This document shows, one piece after another, positions 44,526 to 54,529 of a DNA stretch of 64,000 nt. Positions within the stretch are counted from its first letter, which is position 1, and every line of letters begins with the position of its first letter. The notes under the pieces are model-generated. The model was not told the origin of the DNA and made no database searches. It saw only the letters and a list, made by a program, of their open reading frames with translations. Origin of the DNA: Bog-473 sp963800725 (GTDB taxonomy: Bacteria; Actinomycetota; Acidimicrobiia; Acidimicrobiales; RAAP-2); contig CAWDCE010000017.1 of the NCBI GenBank assembly GCA_963800725.1, positions 372,001 through 436,000 of the forward strand, in the 5' to 3' direction. The translations under genes were made by a program, and so were the position numbers.

Positions 44526-45404
44526 ATGAGCGAAGAGACGGGTGGCTACCCCGGAGCACCTCCGGACTGGTATCCCGACCCCGCCGGTGGCCCGGGCAAG
44601 CGATGGTGGGACGGCTACTCGTGGACCGAGGGTGTCGTGCTGCCCACCCCGCCACCGAGCCCCCCGGTGAGGAGTCCCGCGCTCGGTGCGCCGAGCGGCG
44701 GTGCGGCACCGGGACCGCCGCCGTACGTCGCAGCCTGGCCCAGCGCGCCACCACCGGGCCATACGCCGACCCTGGTCGCCGACGAACTCCGCATGGTCAA
44801 CTTGGCGCGCTTCGCCGTCGCCATCCCGGCCCTGTACTTCGCTTGGGATCTGGTGGTCACCTGGAGCAGTCGAGCCCAGCTCAAGAAGTTCGGTCACGAG
44901 TACCACCAACAAATTCAAGCGGCCCAAAACGGCAAGACGCTGCCCAACCCCCACCTTCAGCTCGAACTCAGTGGGGCGGTGCGAACGATTGGCGGGCTCA
45001 TCACCCTCGCCACGCTCGCCGCCGTCATCATCGCCTGCATCTGGCAGTACCGCGCCGCCGTGACCGCCCGGGCCCTCGGTCGTCCAGCCGTCCATTCGCC
45101 GGGATGGGGTATCGGCAGTTGGTTCGTGCCCATCGTGCAACTGTGGATGCCCTATCAGGCCATCCGCGACCTCCTCGAGCCGGGCAATCCCAACCGGTCC
45201 CTCGTCGGCCAATGGTGGCTGTGCCTGATTGGGACATGGGCTTTCAGCCTCGCCGCGGGAATCAGTGCGTTCTTTGCCGATTCCGTGACCATTTACTTCT
45301 GCCTGCCGGGCTGGATCCTTTGCGTCGGCATCGCCACCATCGCGCCCCGCATCGTCACCGCCGTCGCCGCTTCCCATCAGGCGTCCCTCGACGCCACGGG
45401 GTGA
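44526..45404 (+). CDS. DUF2510-DUF4328 membrane protein
   Basis: A 292-residue protein. Residues 8-35 are a DUF2510 motif (PPDWYPDPAGG...RWWDGYSWTE), then a Pro-rich linker, then four to five TM helices of DUF4328 type (GWGIGSWFVPIVQLWMPYQAI, GNPNRSLVGQWW). Both domains are common in actinobacterial membrane proteins with unknown function. Start ATG 44526. Confidence 0.85.
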   Translation: MSEETGGYPGAPPDWYPDPAGGPGKRWWDGYSWTEGVVLPTPPPSPPVRSPALGAPSGGAAPGPPPYVAAWPSAPPPGHTPTLVADELRMVNLARFAVAIPALYFAWDLVVTWSSRAQLKKFGHEYHQQIQAAQNGKTLPNPHLQLELSGAVRTIGGLITLATLAAVIIACIWQYRAAVTARALGRPAVHSPGWGIGSWFVPIVQLWMPYQAIRDLLEPGNPNRSLVGQWWLCLIGTWAFSLAAGISAFFADSVTIYFCLPGWILCVGIATIAPRIVTAVAASHQASLDATG

Positions 45405-45452
45405 CCAAAGGGCCCCAAACCGGCAATTTCAGGGGGCGAGAAATCCCTAACT

Positions 45453-45506
45453 GTTCACCTTGAGATTTCTTTGGCGTTACGGGGAGTTCACTTCGCTTCG
45501 TTACGG
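45453..45506 (+). promoter_or_regulatory. Candidate PHO box before the second pst operon
   Basis: GTTCACC at 45453 and GTTCACT at 45486 are exactly 33 bp (three 11-bp turns) apart, with GTTACGG units at 45476 and 45500. A further GTTCACT is at 45529, out of phase. Position directly in front of pstB-pstS-pstC-pstA fits PhoP control; the pattern is weaker than the site at 1704. Confidence 0.5.
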
Positions 45507-45514
45507 TCCCTTAC

Positions 45515-46381
45515 GTGCCTGGACCCGAGTTCACTCCAATGCAGCGGGAGGTCAGCGAACTGACCAAGCCGGCGAGCCCGGAAATCGAAGCCGCCCTCCA
45601 AGCACTCGACCCCGACGCCGCCCGGCCGCCCCACGTGATGCACTCGACCGGGCTGACGCTCGGATTCAGCGGGCGCACCGTGATGCACGACGTCAACGTC
45701 TCGCTCTCCCGGGGCTCGATCACCGCCCTGATCGGACCAACCGGATCGGGCAAGTCCACGTTCTTGCGCACCCTCAACCGGATGAACGACCGCGTGCCCG
45801 GCTTCGAGCGCGCCGGCGACGTGACCCTCGACGACGTCAGCCTGTGGGCACCTTCGGTGGACCTCCTCACCCTCCGGCGTCGCGTCGGCATGCTCTTCCA
45901 ACGTCCGAACCCATTCCCGATGTCCATCCGCGACAACGTGGTGGCCGGCGTCAAGGCCCATCGGATCGCCAAAGGCAAGCAGCTCGACATCGTGGCCGAG
46001 CGGCGGCTGACTGAAGTCGGATTGTGGGATGCCGTCAAAGACCGCCTCAACGACTCGCCGTTCCGCCTCTCTGGTGGTCAACAACAACTGCTCTGCCTCG
46101 CCCGAGCCCTAGCGGTCGGTCCCGAGGTGCTGCTGCTCGACGAGCCCACCTCGTCGCTCGACCCACTCTCGACCGAGTCGATCGAGGCATTGCTCAGAGA
46201 GTTGGCGCCCGCACTCACCCTGATCGTCGTGACCCACAATCTCGGCCAAGCGATGCGTGTGTCGCACAACACGATGTTCTTCTACCAAGGTCGCCTCGTC
46301 GAGCACGGCCCGACCGAAGCGCTGTTCTCTTCACCTAAGGAAGCCGACACCGACAGGTACGTCAACGGTCGTATGGGCTGA
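45515..46381 (+). CDS. pstB: Phosphate ABC transporter ATP-binding protein PstB (copy 2)
   Basis: ATPase of the second phosphate importer, frame intact. Walker A IGPTGSGKST, the PstB-specific LNRMNDRVPGF and GMLFQRPNPFPMSI, signature RLSGGQQQLLCLARAL, Walker B VLLLDEPTSSLDP, and the His switch VVTHNLGQAMRVS. Here GTG 45515 is annotated; ATG 45539 is an alternative, and neither has a strong Shine-Dalgarno. It heads the order pstB-pstS-pstC-pstA, with a PHO-box-like element in front. Confidence 0.94.
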   Translation: MPGPEFTPMQREVSELTKPASPEIEAALQALDPDAARPPHVMHSTGLTLGFSGRTVMHDVNVSLSRGSITALIGPTGSGKSTFLRTLNRMNDRVPGFERAGDVTLDDVSLWAPSVDLLTLRRRVGMLFQRPNPFPMSIRDNVVAGVKAHRIAKGKQLDIVAERRLTEVGLWDAVKDRLNDSPFRLSGGQQQLLCLARALAVGPEVLLLDEPTSSLDPLSTESIEALLRELAPALTLIVVTHNLGQAMRVSHNTMFFYQGRLVEHGPTEALFSSPKEADTDRYVNGRMG

Positions 46382-46397
46382 CTCGCTCGCCCGAGTC
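46380..46397 (+). other. Small hairpin between pstB and pstS
   Basis: GACTCG and CGAGTC pair around a 6-base loop directly at the pstB stop. There is no U-run, so it is not a standard terminator; it could be a processing or stability element that lets the pstS message accumulate. Confidence 0.25.
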
Positions 46398-46464
46398 CAC
46401 CCTCGTCGTGGTGCGTGTCACCCGACCAACTCTTTACCCGTAGCCAACAATAAGGAGAAATGCT

Positions 46465-47598
46465 GTGAATCGATTGCTGGGAGCATCGCGCCTCAGAAAA
46501 GGAATTATCGTCGCCAGCGCCCTGGGCCTGGCGTTGAGTTCGGCCGTCTTGGCCACGTCCGCATCTGCGGCCACCAAGGCCCCGAAGGTCCCGGCCTCGG
46601 GGGTCGAAAAGCCCCCGACCGCCTCGCTGACCGAGACCGGGAGCACCCTGCTCTACCCGCTGTGGAACCTGTGGGTGCCGGGCTACAACCAGACCTACCC
46701 CGGCGTCACCATCCAAACGGCCGGGACGGGTTCGGGAACCGGAATCTCCGACGCGACCAACGGTACGGCCGACATCGGCGTGTCCGACGCGTACCTCGCG
46801 CCAAGCAACGTGCAGGCGAGCCCGGGATTGATGAACATCCCGCTCGCCATCTCCTCACAGCTCGTGACCTACAACATTCCCGGGGTCCTCACGCACCTCA
46901 AACTCAGCGGCAAGGTAATTTCGGAGATCTACGAGGGCAAGATCACGAACTGGAACAACTCGGCGATCACGTCGCTCAACTCAGGGACGACGTTGCCGAA
47001 CCTGCCCATCGTGACGCTGCACCGGGCCGACAGCAGTGGTGACACGTTCTTGTTCACCCAGTTCTTGTCGAAGGCCGACCCGTCGGGTTGGGGCGCGACC
47101 GTCGCGTACAACACCACGGTGCAGTGGCCCAACGCCCCAGGCGCACTTGGTGAAACCGGTAACTCGGGCATGGTGACGGGCTGCAAGGCCACACCGGGCT
47201 GCATCGCCTACGTCGGTATCAGCTACCAGACCCAGGCGCTCCAGGCCGGCCTCGGCTACGCGCAGCTGCAAAACGCCAAGGGGTCGTTCATTGCCCCGAC
47301 GTCCGCCTCCATCGCTGCAGAAGCAGCCGCCTTCATCAAGAAGACGCCTCCCAACGGCACCATCTCGCTGATCTACGGTCCGGCCCAGAGCGGGTACCCG
47401 ATCGTGAACTACGAGTACGCCATCGTTGAGAAGACCCAGTCGAGTTCGAGCACGGCCACGGCCATCCGCTCGGTCCTCGAATGGGCCATCAACGCCAAGG
47501 ACGGCAACGCGGCGACTTACCTCAACCAAGTCAACTTCCAGCCACTCCCGCCGGCCATCTACGCGGGCTCGCTGAAGCAGATCCTCTCCATTAAGTAA
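46465..47598 (+). CDS. pstS: Phosphate-binding protein PstS (copy 2)
   Basis: A 377-residue exported phosphate receptor. Signal peptide MNRLLGASRLRKGIIVASAL...ATSASAA; mature motifs ETGSTLLYPLWNLWVPGY, TAGTGSGTGISDATNGTADIGVSDAY, KLSGKVISEIYEGKITNWN, and HRADSSGDTFLFTQFL, all characteristic of PstS ligand loops. There is no lipobox or sortase anchor, in contrast to the copies at 6846 and 8364. GTG 46465 has AAGGAG 8-13 bp before it. The pstC gene follows without a gap. Confidence 0.95.
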   Translation: MNRLLGASRLRKGIIVASALGLALSSAVLATSASAATKAPKVPASGVEKPPTASLTETGSTLLYPLWNLWVPGYNQTYPGVTIQTAGTGSGTGISDATNGTADIGVSDAYLAPSNVQASPGLMNIPLAISSQLVTYNIPGVLTHLKLSGKVISEIYEGKITNWNNSAITSLNSGTTLPNLPIVTLHRADSSGDTFLFTQFLSKADPSGWGATVAYNTTVQWPNAPGALGETGNSGMVTGCKATPGCIAYVGISYQTQALQAGLGYAQLQNAKGSFIAPTSASIAAEAAAFIKKTPPNGTISLIYGPAQSGYPIVNYEYAIVEKTQSSSSTATAIRSVLEWAINAKDGNAATYLNQVNFQPLPPAIYAGSLKQILSIK

Positions 47599-48690
47599 GT
47601 GACTGCCACCGGCGGCACGGCGGGGAACATCCCCGTCGTGCCGCCCGGGCAGCCCATTCGTTCGGTCCCAGTGACCCGGCGGGTGGCCAATGCCGCCCGG
47701 GCCAGCGAAGAGCAGGTATGGCGCTGGAGTGCCCGGGTTGCGGTGATCTTGCCGTTGGGCGCCCTTGTCTTTACGGTCGCCGTGTTGGCCGTCAAGGCAT
47801 ACCCAGCCATCAAAGTCAACGGGTGGGGATTCCTCACCGGGTCCAAGTGGAACTACGGCAGCGCCTACGGAGCCACCGTCCACACCGACGGCGTCGCCCA
47901 CCCGGGTGGGTCGGAGTTCGGGGCCTGGCCCATCATCCTCGGCACCATCCAGTCGTCGGCGATCGCCTTGATTTTCGCACTGCCCATCTCGGTCGGCGCC
48001 GCCTTCGCTCTGACCGAACGCCTTCCGAGGTGGATCACCCGGCCCTTGGGATTCGCCATCGAGATATTGGCCGGCATCCCGAGTGTCGTGATCGGCCTAT
48101 GGGGTCTCTTGGCGCTCGGTCCGTTCTTGGCCAAAAACGTCTACCCGATCATTGCTGACCACGCCCCCGACGTCCCAGTGCTGCGGTACTTTCGCAACCC
48201 GGTCGGCACCGGAGAAGGTCTGCTCACCGCAGGCATCGTGTTGGGCATGATGATCGTGCCGATCATCGCGTCGACGACCCGGGACCTGTTCATGCAGGTC
48301 CCCGACCTTCCAAAAGAAGGCGGGGCCGCGCTCGGGATGACCGATTGGGAGGTGGCCCGCAAGGTCACCTTGCCCTGGGTCCGCTCGGGCATCATCGGCG
48401 CCACGGTCCTCGGACTCGGGCGAGCACTCGGTGAGACGATCGCCATGGTCTTGATTGGTGGCTCGGTCCTGCACATCGCCCCGAACATCTACTCGCCTTT
48501 CACCACGATCGCCGCCACCATCTTGAGCCAACTCGACGGCGCCCAGACCGACGGCACCGGATTCGTGGTGGCCACCCTGGCCGAGTTGGGCCTCGTGCTC
48601 GCGGTCATCTCGGTCGGCGTCAACATGGTGGCCCGGGTCATCATCAACCGATCGTCCCGCAACGGCGCCCCCGTCGGGCGCGGTGCCTGA
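47599..48690 (+). CDS. pstC: Phosphate ABC permease PstC (copy 2)
   Basis: A 363-residue permease with six TM helices. Motifs GVAFALTERLP-like (GAAFALTERLPRWI), LAGIPSVVIGLWGLLALGPF, the EAA loop GGAALGMTDWEVARKVTLPWVRSG and GLGRALGETIAMVLI. GTG 47599 begins directly after the pstS TAA, and pstA starts 9 bp after its end, so the operon is tight. Confidence 0.94.
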   Translation: MTATGGTAGNIPVVPPGQPIRSVPVTRRVANAARASEEQVWRWSARVAVILPLGALVFTVAVLAVKAYPAIKVNGWGFLTGSKWNYGSAYGATVHTDGVAHPGGSEFGAWPIILGTIQSSAIALIFALPISVGAAFALTERLPRWITRPLGFAIEILAGIPSVVIGLWGLLALGPFLAKNVYPIIADHAPDVPVLRYFRNPVGTGEGLLTAGIVLGMMIVPIIASTTRDLFMQVPDLPKEGGAALGMTDWEVARKVTLPWVRSGIIGATVLGLGRALGETIAMVLIGGSVLHIAPNIYSPFTTIAATILSQLDGAQTDGTGFVVATLAELGLVLAVISVGVNMVARVIINRSSRNGAPVGRGA

Positions 48691-48699
48691 GGAGCACGC

Positions 48700-49589
48700 A
48701 TGGCTACTGCTGGATTACCCAACACCCGTCGACGGCGTCTATCGGGGATCGCCTTCTTGGTCGGGACCTATCTTGCCCTCGCGCTCATCATCGTCCCGGC
48801 CGCCTGGCTGTTGATCTCGGTGATCGCGCACGCCGTGCCGCATTGGCAATGGAGCGTCCTGACCGAGCCTCTCAAGGGGCAGACCGGAGGTCTGCGCGAC
48901 CAGATCCTCGGGACGCTCATCTTGATGTTGGGCGTCTTGATCATGGCCGGCACTGTCGGTGTGCTGGCGGGGATCCACCTGTCAGAGCTGGCCAAGGCCA
49001 ACAGGCGCGGCCGGGGAGCGAGCGGGGTCCTGCGACTCGCGTCCGACATCCTCTCGGGGTTCCCGTCAATGTCTTGGGCTACGTCGGCTACGTCGCCCTG
49101 GTCATTGGGCTGCACTGGGGCCTCTCACTCCTCCCCGCCCTGGTCATCTTGTCCATCATGGTCGTGCCCTATATCGCGAAGACCACCGAGAACTCGCTGC
49201 GCCAGGTGCCGACGGGGTATCGAGAGGGAGCCGACGCGCTCGGCATGTCGATGGGGTATTCGCTTCGCCACGTCGTGCTCAAGAGTGCCTTTCCGGGCAT
49301 CGTGACCGGCCTTCTGCTCGCCCTCGCCATCGCCTGCGGCGAAACCGCGCCTTTGCTCTACACGGCCGGTTTCTCCGACAAGCTGCCCCATGCCATTGTC
49401 GGGGCCGGGGCCCAGTTTCCCTACCTGACCTATCCGGTGTTCACCTTCTACAACTCGGCCCAGACGAGCGCGCATTACCTCGCCTACGACGCCGCCTTGA
49501 TCTTGGTGGTCATCGTCCTGCTCCTCTTGGTGGCCAGCCGCATTATCGTCACCCGTACACAGCGCCACGCCGAGGGACGGCGCGGTTAA
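48700..49589 (+). CDS. pstA: Phosphate ABC permease PstA (copy 2), one frameshift
   Basis: ATG 48700 (GAGGAGCACGC in front) opens MATAGLPNTRRRRLSGIAF with TM helices and reads to SDILSGFPS. Near 49065 the frame moves, and NVLGYVGYVALVIGLHWGLSLLP, the EAA loop REGADALGMSMGYSLRHVVLKSA, then GETAPLLYTAGFSD continue to TAA 49589. One base gained or lost restores a normal PstA of about 296 residues. An assembly error is likely because the rest of the operon is intact. Confidence 0.88.
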
Positions 49590-49603
49590 TCCAAGGAGGA
49601 CGT

Positions 49604-50170
49604 GTGAGCGCAGGCACCGAATGGGGGCCTCTGGCCCGACTGGCCGGCATCTGGGAGGGCGACAAGGGTGGCGACGTGGCCTTCTCCAACGAAAAGGGCG
49701 AGATCGCGCTCACCCCGTACCGCGAGCACACCGAGTTCAAGCCGTTCGGCCCGGTCGAGAACGGGACCCAGACGCTCTATGGCCTCGACTACCGCATGGC
49801 GGCGTGGCGCGGCGCCGAGGAGAACCCCTTCCACACCGAGGTGGGCTACTGGCTCTGGGATGCGACCGACGGCCAGGTGATGCGGTGCTTCTTGATCCCG
49901 CGCGGCTCGGCTCTCATCGCAGGCGGCAGGGTCGACGCCGATGCCACCACCTTTACCTTGGCCTCCGATATTGGCTCGGAGACCTATGGGATCCTCTCGA
50001 ACGAGTTCTTGGCGCGCCAGGCCCGCTGCGTCCACTACGAGGTGGCCATCGACCTGAGCGAGGACGGTGCCTTCACCTATGAGGAGACCTCGGTGATCGA
50101 GCACCAACGGGTCGAAGACCTGGTGGTGCACACCGACGGCAACACCTTGTACCGGATAGCCGACGCCTGA
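49604..50170 (+). CDS. Nitrobindin-like heme-binding beta-barrel protein
   Basis: A soluble 188-residue protein resembling nitrobindin/THAP4 C-terminal (FABP-like, DUF1794) proteins: LARLAGIWEGDKGGD, YREHTEFKPFGPVENGTQTLYGLDY, HTEVGYWLWD and a late YEETSVIEH. Known members bind ferric heme and react with nitric oxide or peroxynitrite. GTG 49604 follows AAGGAGGACGT, a strong site. It lies 14 bp after pstA and may be transcribed with it. Confidence 0.85.
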   Translation: MSAGTEWGPLARLAGIWEGDKGGDVAFSNEKGEIALTPYREHTEFKPFGPVENGTQTLYGLDYRMAAWRGAEENPFHTEVGYWLWDATDGQVMRCFLIPRGSALIAGGRVDADATTFTLASDIGSETYGILSNEFLARQARCVHYEVAIDLSEDGAFTYEETSVIEHQRVEDLVVHTDGNTLYRIADA

Positions 50171-50213
50171 ACCAACCCGGTAGGGTCGTCACCGACGCCC
50201 AGGGAGGTTGACC

Positions 50214-51438
50214 ATGTTCGAATGGTCCGAAGAGCAACAGGCGATTCGCGATGCCGTCCGCCGTTTCATCGAAGAAGAGATCAAGCCGAACATCGACGAA
50301 CTCGAACACGGTGACACCCCGCCCTACGCGGTGATCCGCAAGCTCTACGCGACGTTCGGCCTCGACGTCGTGGCCCGCGAGTCACTTCAAGCGACAACTC
50401 GAACGCAAGGTGGCAGGGGCGCCCAAGGGCGAGCGCACCGAGGGCGGATCCAATGCCGCCATGACGCTCATCCCCATCATCGAGCTGTGCCATTACTGTC
50501 CCGGGATCGTCACCGCGCTCGGGGTCAGCACCGGGCTGGCCGCCGGCACCATCATGAAGCAGGGGACACCCGCACAGATGGAGCGCTTCGGTCTCGACCT
50601 CTTGACCCTCGACAAGATCGGCGCCTGGGCGATCACCGAACCGAATTCGGGATCTGATGCGCTCGGGGGCATGGTCGCAACGGCGCGCCGCGACGGCGAC
50701 ACCTACATCTTGAACGGCAGCAAGACCTTCATCACCAACGGCCCCTACGCCGACACCATCGTCTTTTACGCCAAGCTCGACGACGGGAGCGACACGGCAA
50801 TGCGTGACCGGCCGGTCCTGACCTTCATCCTCGATAAGGGCATGCCCGGGCTCGAACAATCCAAGCCGTTCCGCAAGATGGGGCTGCACTCCTCGCCGAC
50901 GGGCGAGCTCTTCTTGAGCGACGTGGTGGTGGCCAAGGACCGTCTCCTCGGTGAATCCGAAGGCGGCCGCGGCGCCAACGAGGGCCGCGAGAGCGCCAAG
51001 GGCAACTTCGTGACCGAGCGGGCCGGCGTGGCCGCCATGTCGCTCGGCTTGATCGAAGAATGCCTGAAACTCTCGGTCCAATACGCCAAGGACCGCTTGT
51101 TGTGGGAGCGGCCGATCTCCGAATTCCAGCTCATCCAGCTCAAGCTGGCCCGCATGGAGATCGCCCGCCTCAACGTGGAGAACCTGGTGTTCCGCCACAT
51201 CGAGATGTCCGAGCGCGGCAAGAGCCTCACCCTGGCCGAGGCTTCGGCCATGAAGCTCTACTCCGCCGGGGCCGCGACCGAGGTCGCGATGGAGGCGGTG
51301 CAGCTCTTCGGCGGCAACGGGTACATGTCCGAGTTCCGGGTGGAGCAACTGGCCCGTGACGCCAAGGTGTTCCAGATCTACGCCGGGACCGACGAGATCC
51401 AGGTCACCCATATCGCCCGCGACCTCCTCAGCCGCTGA
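50214..51438 (+). CDS. Acyl-CoA dehydrogenase, one frameshift
   Basis: FAD enzyme for the first step of beta-oxidation or branched-chain acyl-CoA breakdown. ATG 50214 with GGGAGG in front gives MFEWSEEQQAIRDAVRRFI. Near 50382 the frame changes from GLDVVARE to SHFKRQLERKVAGAPKGE. Downstream it carries AWAITEPNSGSDALGG, GSKTFITNGPYAD, FRKMGLHSSPTGEL, LFGGNGYMSEFRVEQLARDAK and the closing IYAGTDEIQVTHIARDLL, which includes the usual catalytic segment region. A single indel restores about 408 residues. Confidence 0.9.
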
Positions 51439-51451
51439 AGCGGGTCGGGGT

Positions 51452-52634
51452 ATGGCTGCTCACCGACCGGACTCCGCCACCATCGATGCGCTCTTCGACG
51501 ACATGGTGGACCGCCGCCGGGCCGTCCATCAACTCCCCGAGCTCTCCTTCGCCGAACACGCCACCACCGACCTCATCCGTCACCACATGGCGGGCCTCGA
51601 CACCACCGAGCTCGACCGGGTCTGTGAAACCGGAGGCATGTTCGTCCTCGAGGGCGCGCGTCCGGGTCGCACCGTGGTGCTGCGGGCCGACATTGACGCG
51701 TTGCCCATCCACGAGGATGAAGCGAAGCCCTATCCCTCGCATGTGGCCGGGGTCATGCATGCCTGCGGGCACGATGTCCACGTGGCCTCCCTGCTCGGCG
51801 TGGCCAGCGCGCTCGGCGCCGCGGCGCGACGAACTTGTCGGCCGGTTCATCTTCTTGTTCCAACCGGCCGAAGAGGCCCTGTGCGGCGCCACCACCATGA
51901 TCGCCGGTGGTGCGCTCGACCTCATCGGCGAGGCTCGCATGGTCGGTTTCCACGTGACCTCGGCGATCCCGACCGGCATGGTGGCGCTGCGTCCGGGAAT
52001 CTCGATGTCCGAAGCCCACGCGCTGCGCATCACCTTGTCGGGTCCGGGCGGCCACGGTGCCATGCCCACGGACAAAGGGCATGTGATCCTGGCCGCAGCC
52101 GAGCTCGTCTCGCGCCTCGGGGCCGTGGCGGACGGCCTGACCTATGAAGGTGCCTCCTGCATCTGCAGCGTGGGCATGCTCGAAGCGGGCACCGCCGTCA
52201 ACGTGGTGCCGACCACGGCCACGGTCTCGGGCACGTTGCGCACGTTCACCCCCGGACAACGCATCGAAGCGTTCGAGCGGCTCGACACACTGTGCGCCGG
52301 GGTCGGGGACGCCCATGGCGTCACCGTGAAGCTCGAGGTCCCCGAGCGCACCGCGGCGGTGGTCAACGACGCGTCAGTGACCAACGTGGTCGAAGCGGCG
52401 GCTCAAGACACGCTCGGGGCGGCCGCCGTCTTCGGTCTCCCGCCCTCGGGCCCGAGCGACGATGTGAGCGAGTTCCTCGCCCACATCCCGGGCTGCTACT
52501 TCTTCGTCGGGGGTGCCAGCGCCGACGGTACGAGCGGCATGCACCACAGCCCGTCGTTTTTCGTCGAGGACGAGTCGCTTCGGATCGGTGCCAAAGTCAT
52601 GCTGCACAGCGCCCTCGCACTGGCGGCACCGTGA
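51452..52634 (+). CDS. M20-family amidohydrolase, one frameshift
   Basis: Zinc amidohydrolase of the IAA-amino-acid/hippurate hydrolase group. ATG 51452 opens MAAHRPDSATIDALF; RRAVHQLPELSFAEH, VLRADIDALPI and the metal motif MHACGHDVHVA follow. Near 51825 the frame changes; the continuation RFIFLFQPAEEALCGATTMI, then GPGGHGAMP (dimerisation domain) and FFVGGASADG end at TGA 52634. One base restores about 393 residues. The context with acyl-CoA dehydrogenase and SDR suggests catabolism of an N-acyl compound. Confidence 0.88.
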
Positions 52635-52676
52635 CCGCGATGGGCGCCGTGTGCGGGTCCGGGCCACAATGACGCC

Positions 52677-53450
52677 ATGAGCGCTCAGGATCTCTTCTCC
52701 ATCGCCGGCAAGACCGCACTGGTCACCGGCGGCACGCGCGGCATCGGCAAGATGATCGCCCGGGGCTTCGTCGAGGCCGGAGCGGTGGTGTATATCTCGT
52801 CGCGCAAGGCCGACGCCTGCGCGGCGGTGGCGGACGAACTCTCGGCCCTGGGCACCTGCATCGGGATTCCCGCCGACCTGTCGAGTGAGGCCGAATGCCG
52901 CCGTCTGGCCGACGAGATGGCGGCGCGGGTGGCTTCCCTCGACATCTTGGTCAACAACGCGGGAGCGACCTGGGGGGCGCCGTTGGCCGAGTTCGACGAG
53001 GCGGCCTTCGACAAGGTGCTCGCCCTCAACGTCAAAGGTGTCTTCCACCTCACCAAGTTCTTGGTACCGCTCCTCGAAGCCGCCGGAACCCAAGACGCCC
53101 CGGCCCGGGTCATCAACATCGGCTCGATCGACGGCATCCAGGTCCCGACCCTCGAGACCTATTCGTATTCGGCATCCAAGGCAGCGGTGCACCAGTTGAC
53201 CCGGCACCTGGCCAAACGCCTGGCCCCGACCATCACCGTCAATGCCATTGCGCCCGGACCCTTTGAGTCCAAGATGATGGCGGCGACACTCGAGGCATTT
53301 GGGACCCAGATCGCGGCGTCCGCACCGCTCAAGCGGATCGGGCGACCCGACGACATGGCGGGCACGGCGATTTTTCTGGCCAGCCGGGCCGGGGCCTACC
53401 TCACCGGTGCCGTGATTCCGGTCGACGGCGGCATCGCCACCACGCACTGA
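52677..53450 (+). CDS. Short-chain dehydrogenase/reductase (FabG-like)
   Basis: A 257-residue NAD(P)-dependent oxidoreductase. Classical SDR motifs: TGGTRGIGK cofactor loop, VNNAG in LDILVNNAGATWG, the catalytic Ser in INIGSIDG, and YSASK in ETYSYSASKAAV. The C-terminal PVDGGIATTH is typical of 3-oxoacyl-ACP reductase-like members. The substrate is unknown; neighbours suggest acyl or alcohol metabolism. Confidence 0.93.
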   Translation: MSAQDLFSIAGKTALVTGGTRGIGKMIARGFVEAGAVVYISSRKADACAAVADELSALGTCIGIPADLSSEAECRRLADEMAARVASLDILVNNAGATWGAPLAEFDEAAFDKVLALNVKGVFHLTKFLVPLLEAAGTQDAPARVINIGSIDGIQVPTLETYSYSASKAAVHQLTRHLAKRLAPTITVNAIAPGPFESKMMAATLEAFGTQIAASAPLKRIGRPDDMAGTAIFLASRAGAYLTGAVIPVDGGIATTH

Positions 53451-53472
53451 CCACCGAGGAGGGGAGCACCAC

Positions 53473-54183
53473 ATGCTGTTGTTGCACGAGGTTCACAAGG
53501 TGGTCGGCACACAAGAAGATGCGTTCGACGCCGCGTACCGCGACGAGTATCTCCCGATCCTCGGTCAAGGCAACGACGCCCGATTGCTGTGGTACTTGCG
53601 CCTCGCCCACGGGAGTGGCGCCGCGTACACGGTGGTCACCATCACCGGATGCCGTGACGCCGCGGCCTGGTCGAAGCTGGCCGATCGGATCATGCACGGC
53701 GACCTCAACGAGTGGTCCAGCCGGGTGGACGCCATGCGCCACGAGTGCACGTCGAAGATCGTGACCCCCGTTCCATGGTCGCCGCGCCAAGACATCGACC
53801 TGGCGAGCGTCCCGAGCACCGCTGAGGAACACAATCCGACGCTGTTCATGGAGGACACGGCCTGGCCCTATCCGGGGGGCCTCAGCGCGTACCTGCAAAA
53901 AGCCGGGACGCTCTATGACACCACGCTCGCTTCGAGCAAGGAGAAGGGCCGCAGCATCATCGAACTCGAAGCCGCCTATCAACCGGTGTTCGGCTCCCAC
54001 AAGACGACCGAGGTGATTCTGTGGCAACGGATCGTCAACCACAAGGCCCTCATCTATCTCTTGGCCCAGGACCTGCCCGCCTCGGCCACCGCGCCGGGAA
54101 CCTGGATGCACGATGCGCTCGAGGTGCGCGACCGCTGGGAGAGCCGGATCCTGCGCTCGGCCAGCTGGTCACCGCTCTATTGA
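53473..54183 (+). CDS. Dimeric alpha/beta-barrel-like protein, NIPSNAP-type
   Basis: A soluble 236-residue protein with two repeated ferredoxin-like halves (MLLLHEVHKVVGTQEDAFDAAYRDEYLP and FMEDTAWPYPGGLSAYLQKAG...IIELEAAYQPVFGSHKTTEVILW). The pattern resembles NIPSNAP or EthD-type dimeric barrels; the assignment is tentative. ATG 53473 follows GAGGAGGGGAGC. It lies 22 bp after the SDR gene and probably belongs to the same catabolic operon. Confidence 0.6.
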   Translation: MLLLHEVHKVVGTQEDAFDAAYRDEYLPILGQGNDARLLWYLRLAHGSGAAYTVVTITGCRDAAAWSKLADRIMHGDLNEWSSRVDAMRHECTSKIVTPVPWSPRQDIDLASVPSTAEEHNPTLFMEDTAWPYPGGLSAYLQKAGTLYDTTLASSKEKGRSIIELEAAYQPVFGSHKTTEVILWQRIVNHKALIYLLAQDLPASATAPGTWMHDALEVRDRWESRILRSASWSPLY

Positions 54184-54258
54184 ACGCGGTCGCACCCGGG
54201 ACCACTTGCGTGTGCGCCACACCAGGCGACCAATGACCGCGAAAGCAGAGGAGTGTTG

Positions 54259-54519
54259 ATGGCACCGTCGGACGACGATTTGTGGGATCAGGTCAGCGCG
54301 TTGCTCGGGTCGCGCCCGGGCTGGACGTTAGAACAGTCGACCTCGCCCGGCGGGGCACCGTCGTGGTGTTCGGGGGGAGGTGGGGAGGTCGAGCTCTCGG
54401 TCACCGTCTCACACGGGGCCGCCCTCGTCTACCTCACCCGAACTGATCAGGAGATCTCGGCGGGCGACGCCGAAGGCCTTTCTGATTGGTTGGATCGAAA
54501 CGAGGCCCGCTTCGGGTGA
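54259..54519 (+). CDS. Small acidic hypothetical protein
   Basis: An 86-residue soluble protein from ATG 54259 with AGAGGAG in front (GTG 54253 is an alternative). It has a mixed alpha/beta pattern (DLWDQVSALLGSRPGWTLEQS, VELSVTVSHGAALVYLTRTD, GLSDWLDRNEARF). No family recognised. It converges with the SCO6745-like gene. Confidence 0.65.
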   Translation: MAPSDDDLWDQVSALLGSRPGWTLEQSTSPGGAPSWCSGGGGEVELSVTVSHGAALVYLTRTDQEISAGDAEGLSDWLDRNEARFG

Positions 54520-54529
54520 GCAACGCCGC

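Noticed and set aside
46380..46397. Rho-independent terminator after pstB copy 2
   Set aside because: The stem is only 6 bp and no U-run follows; listed only as a small hairpin.
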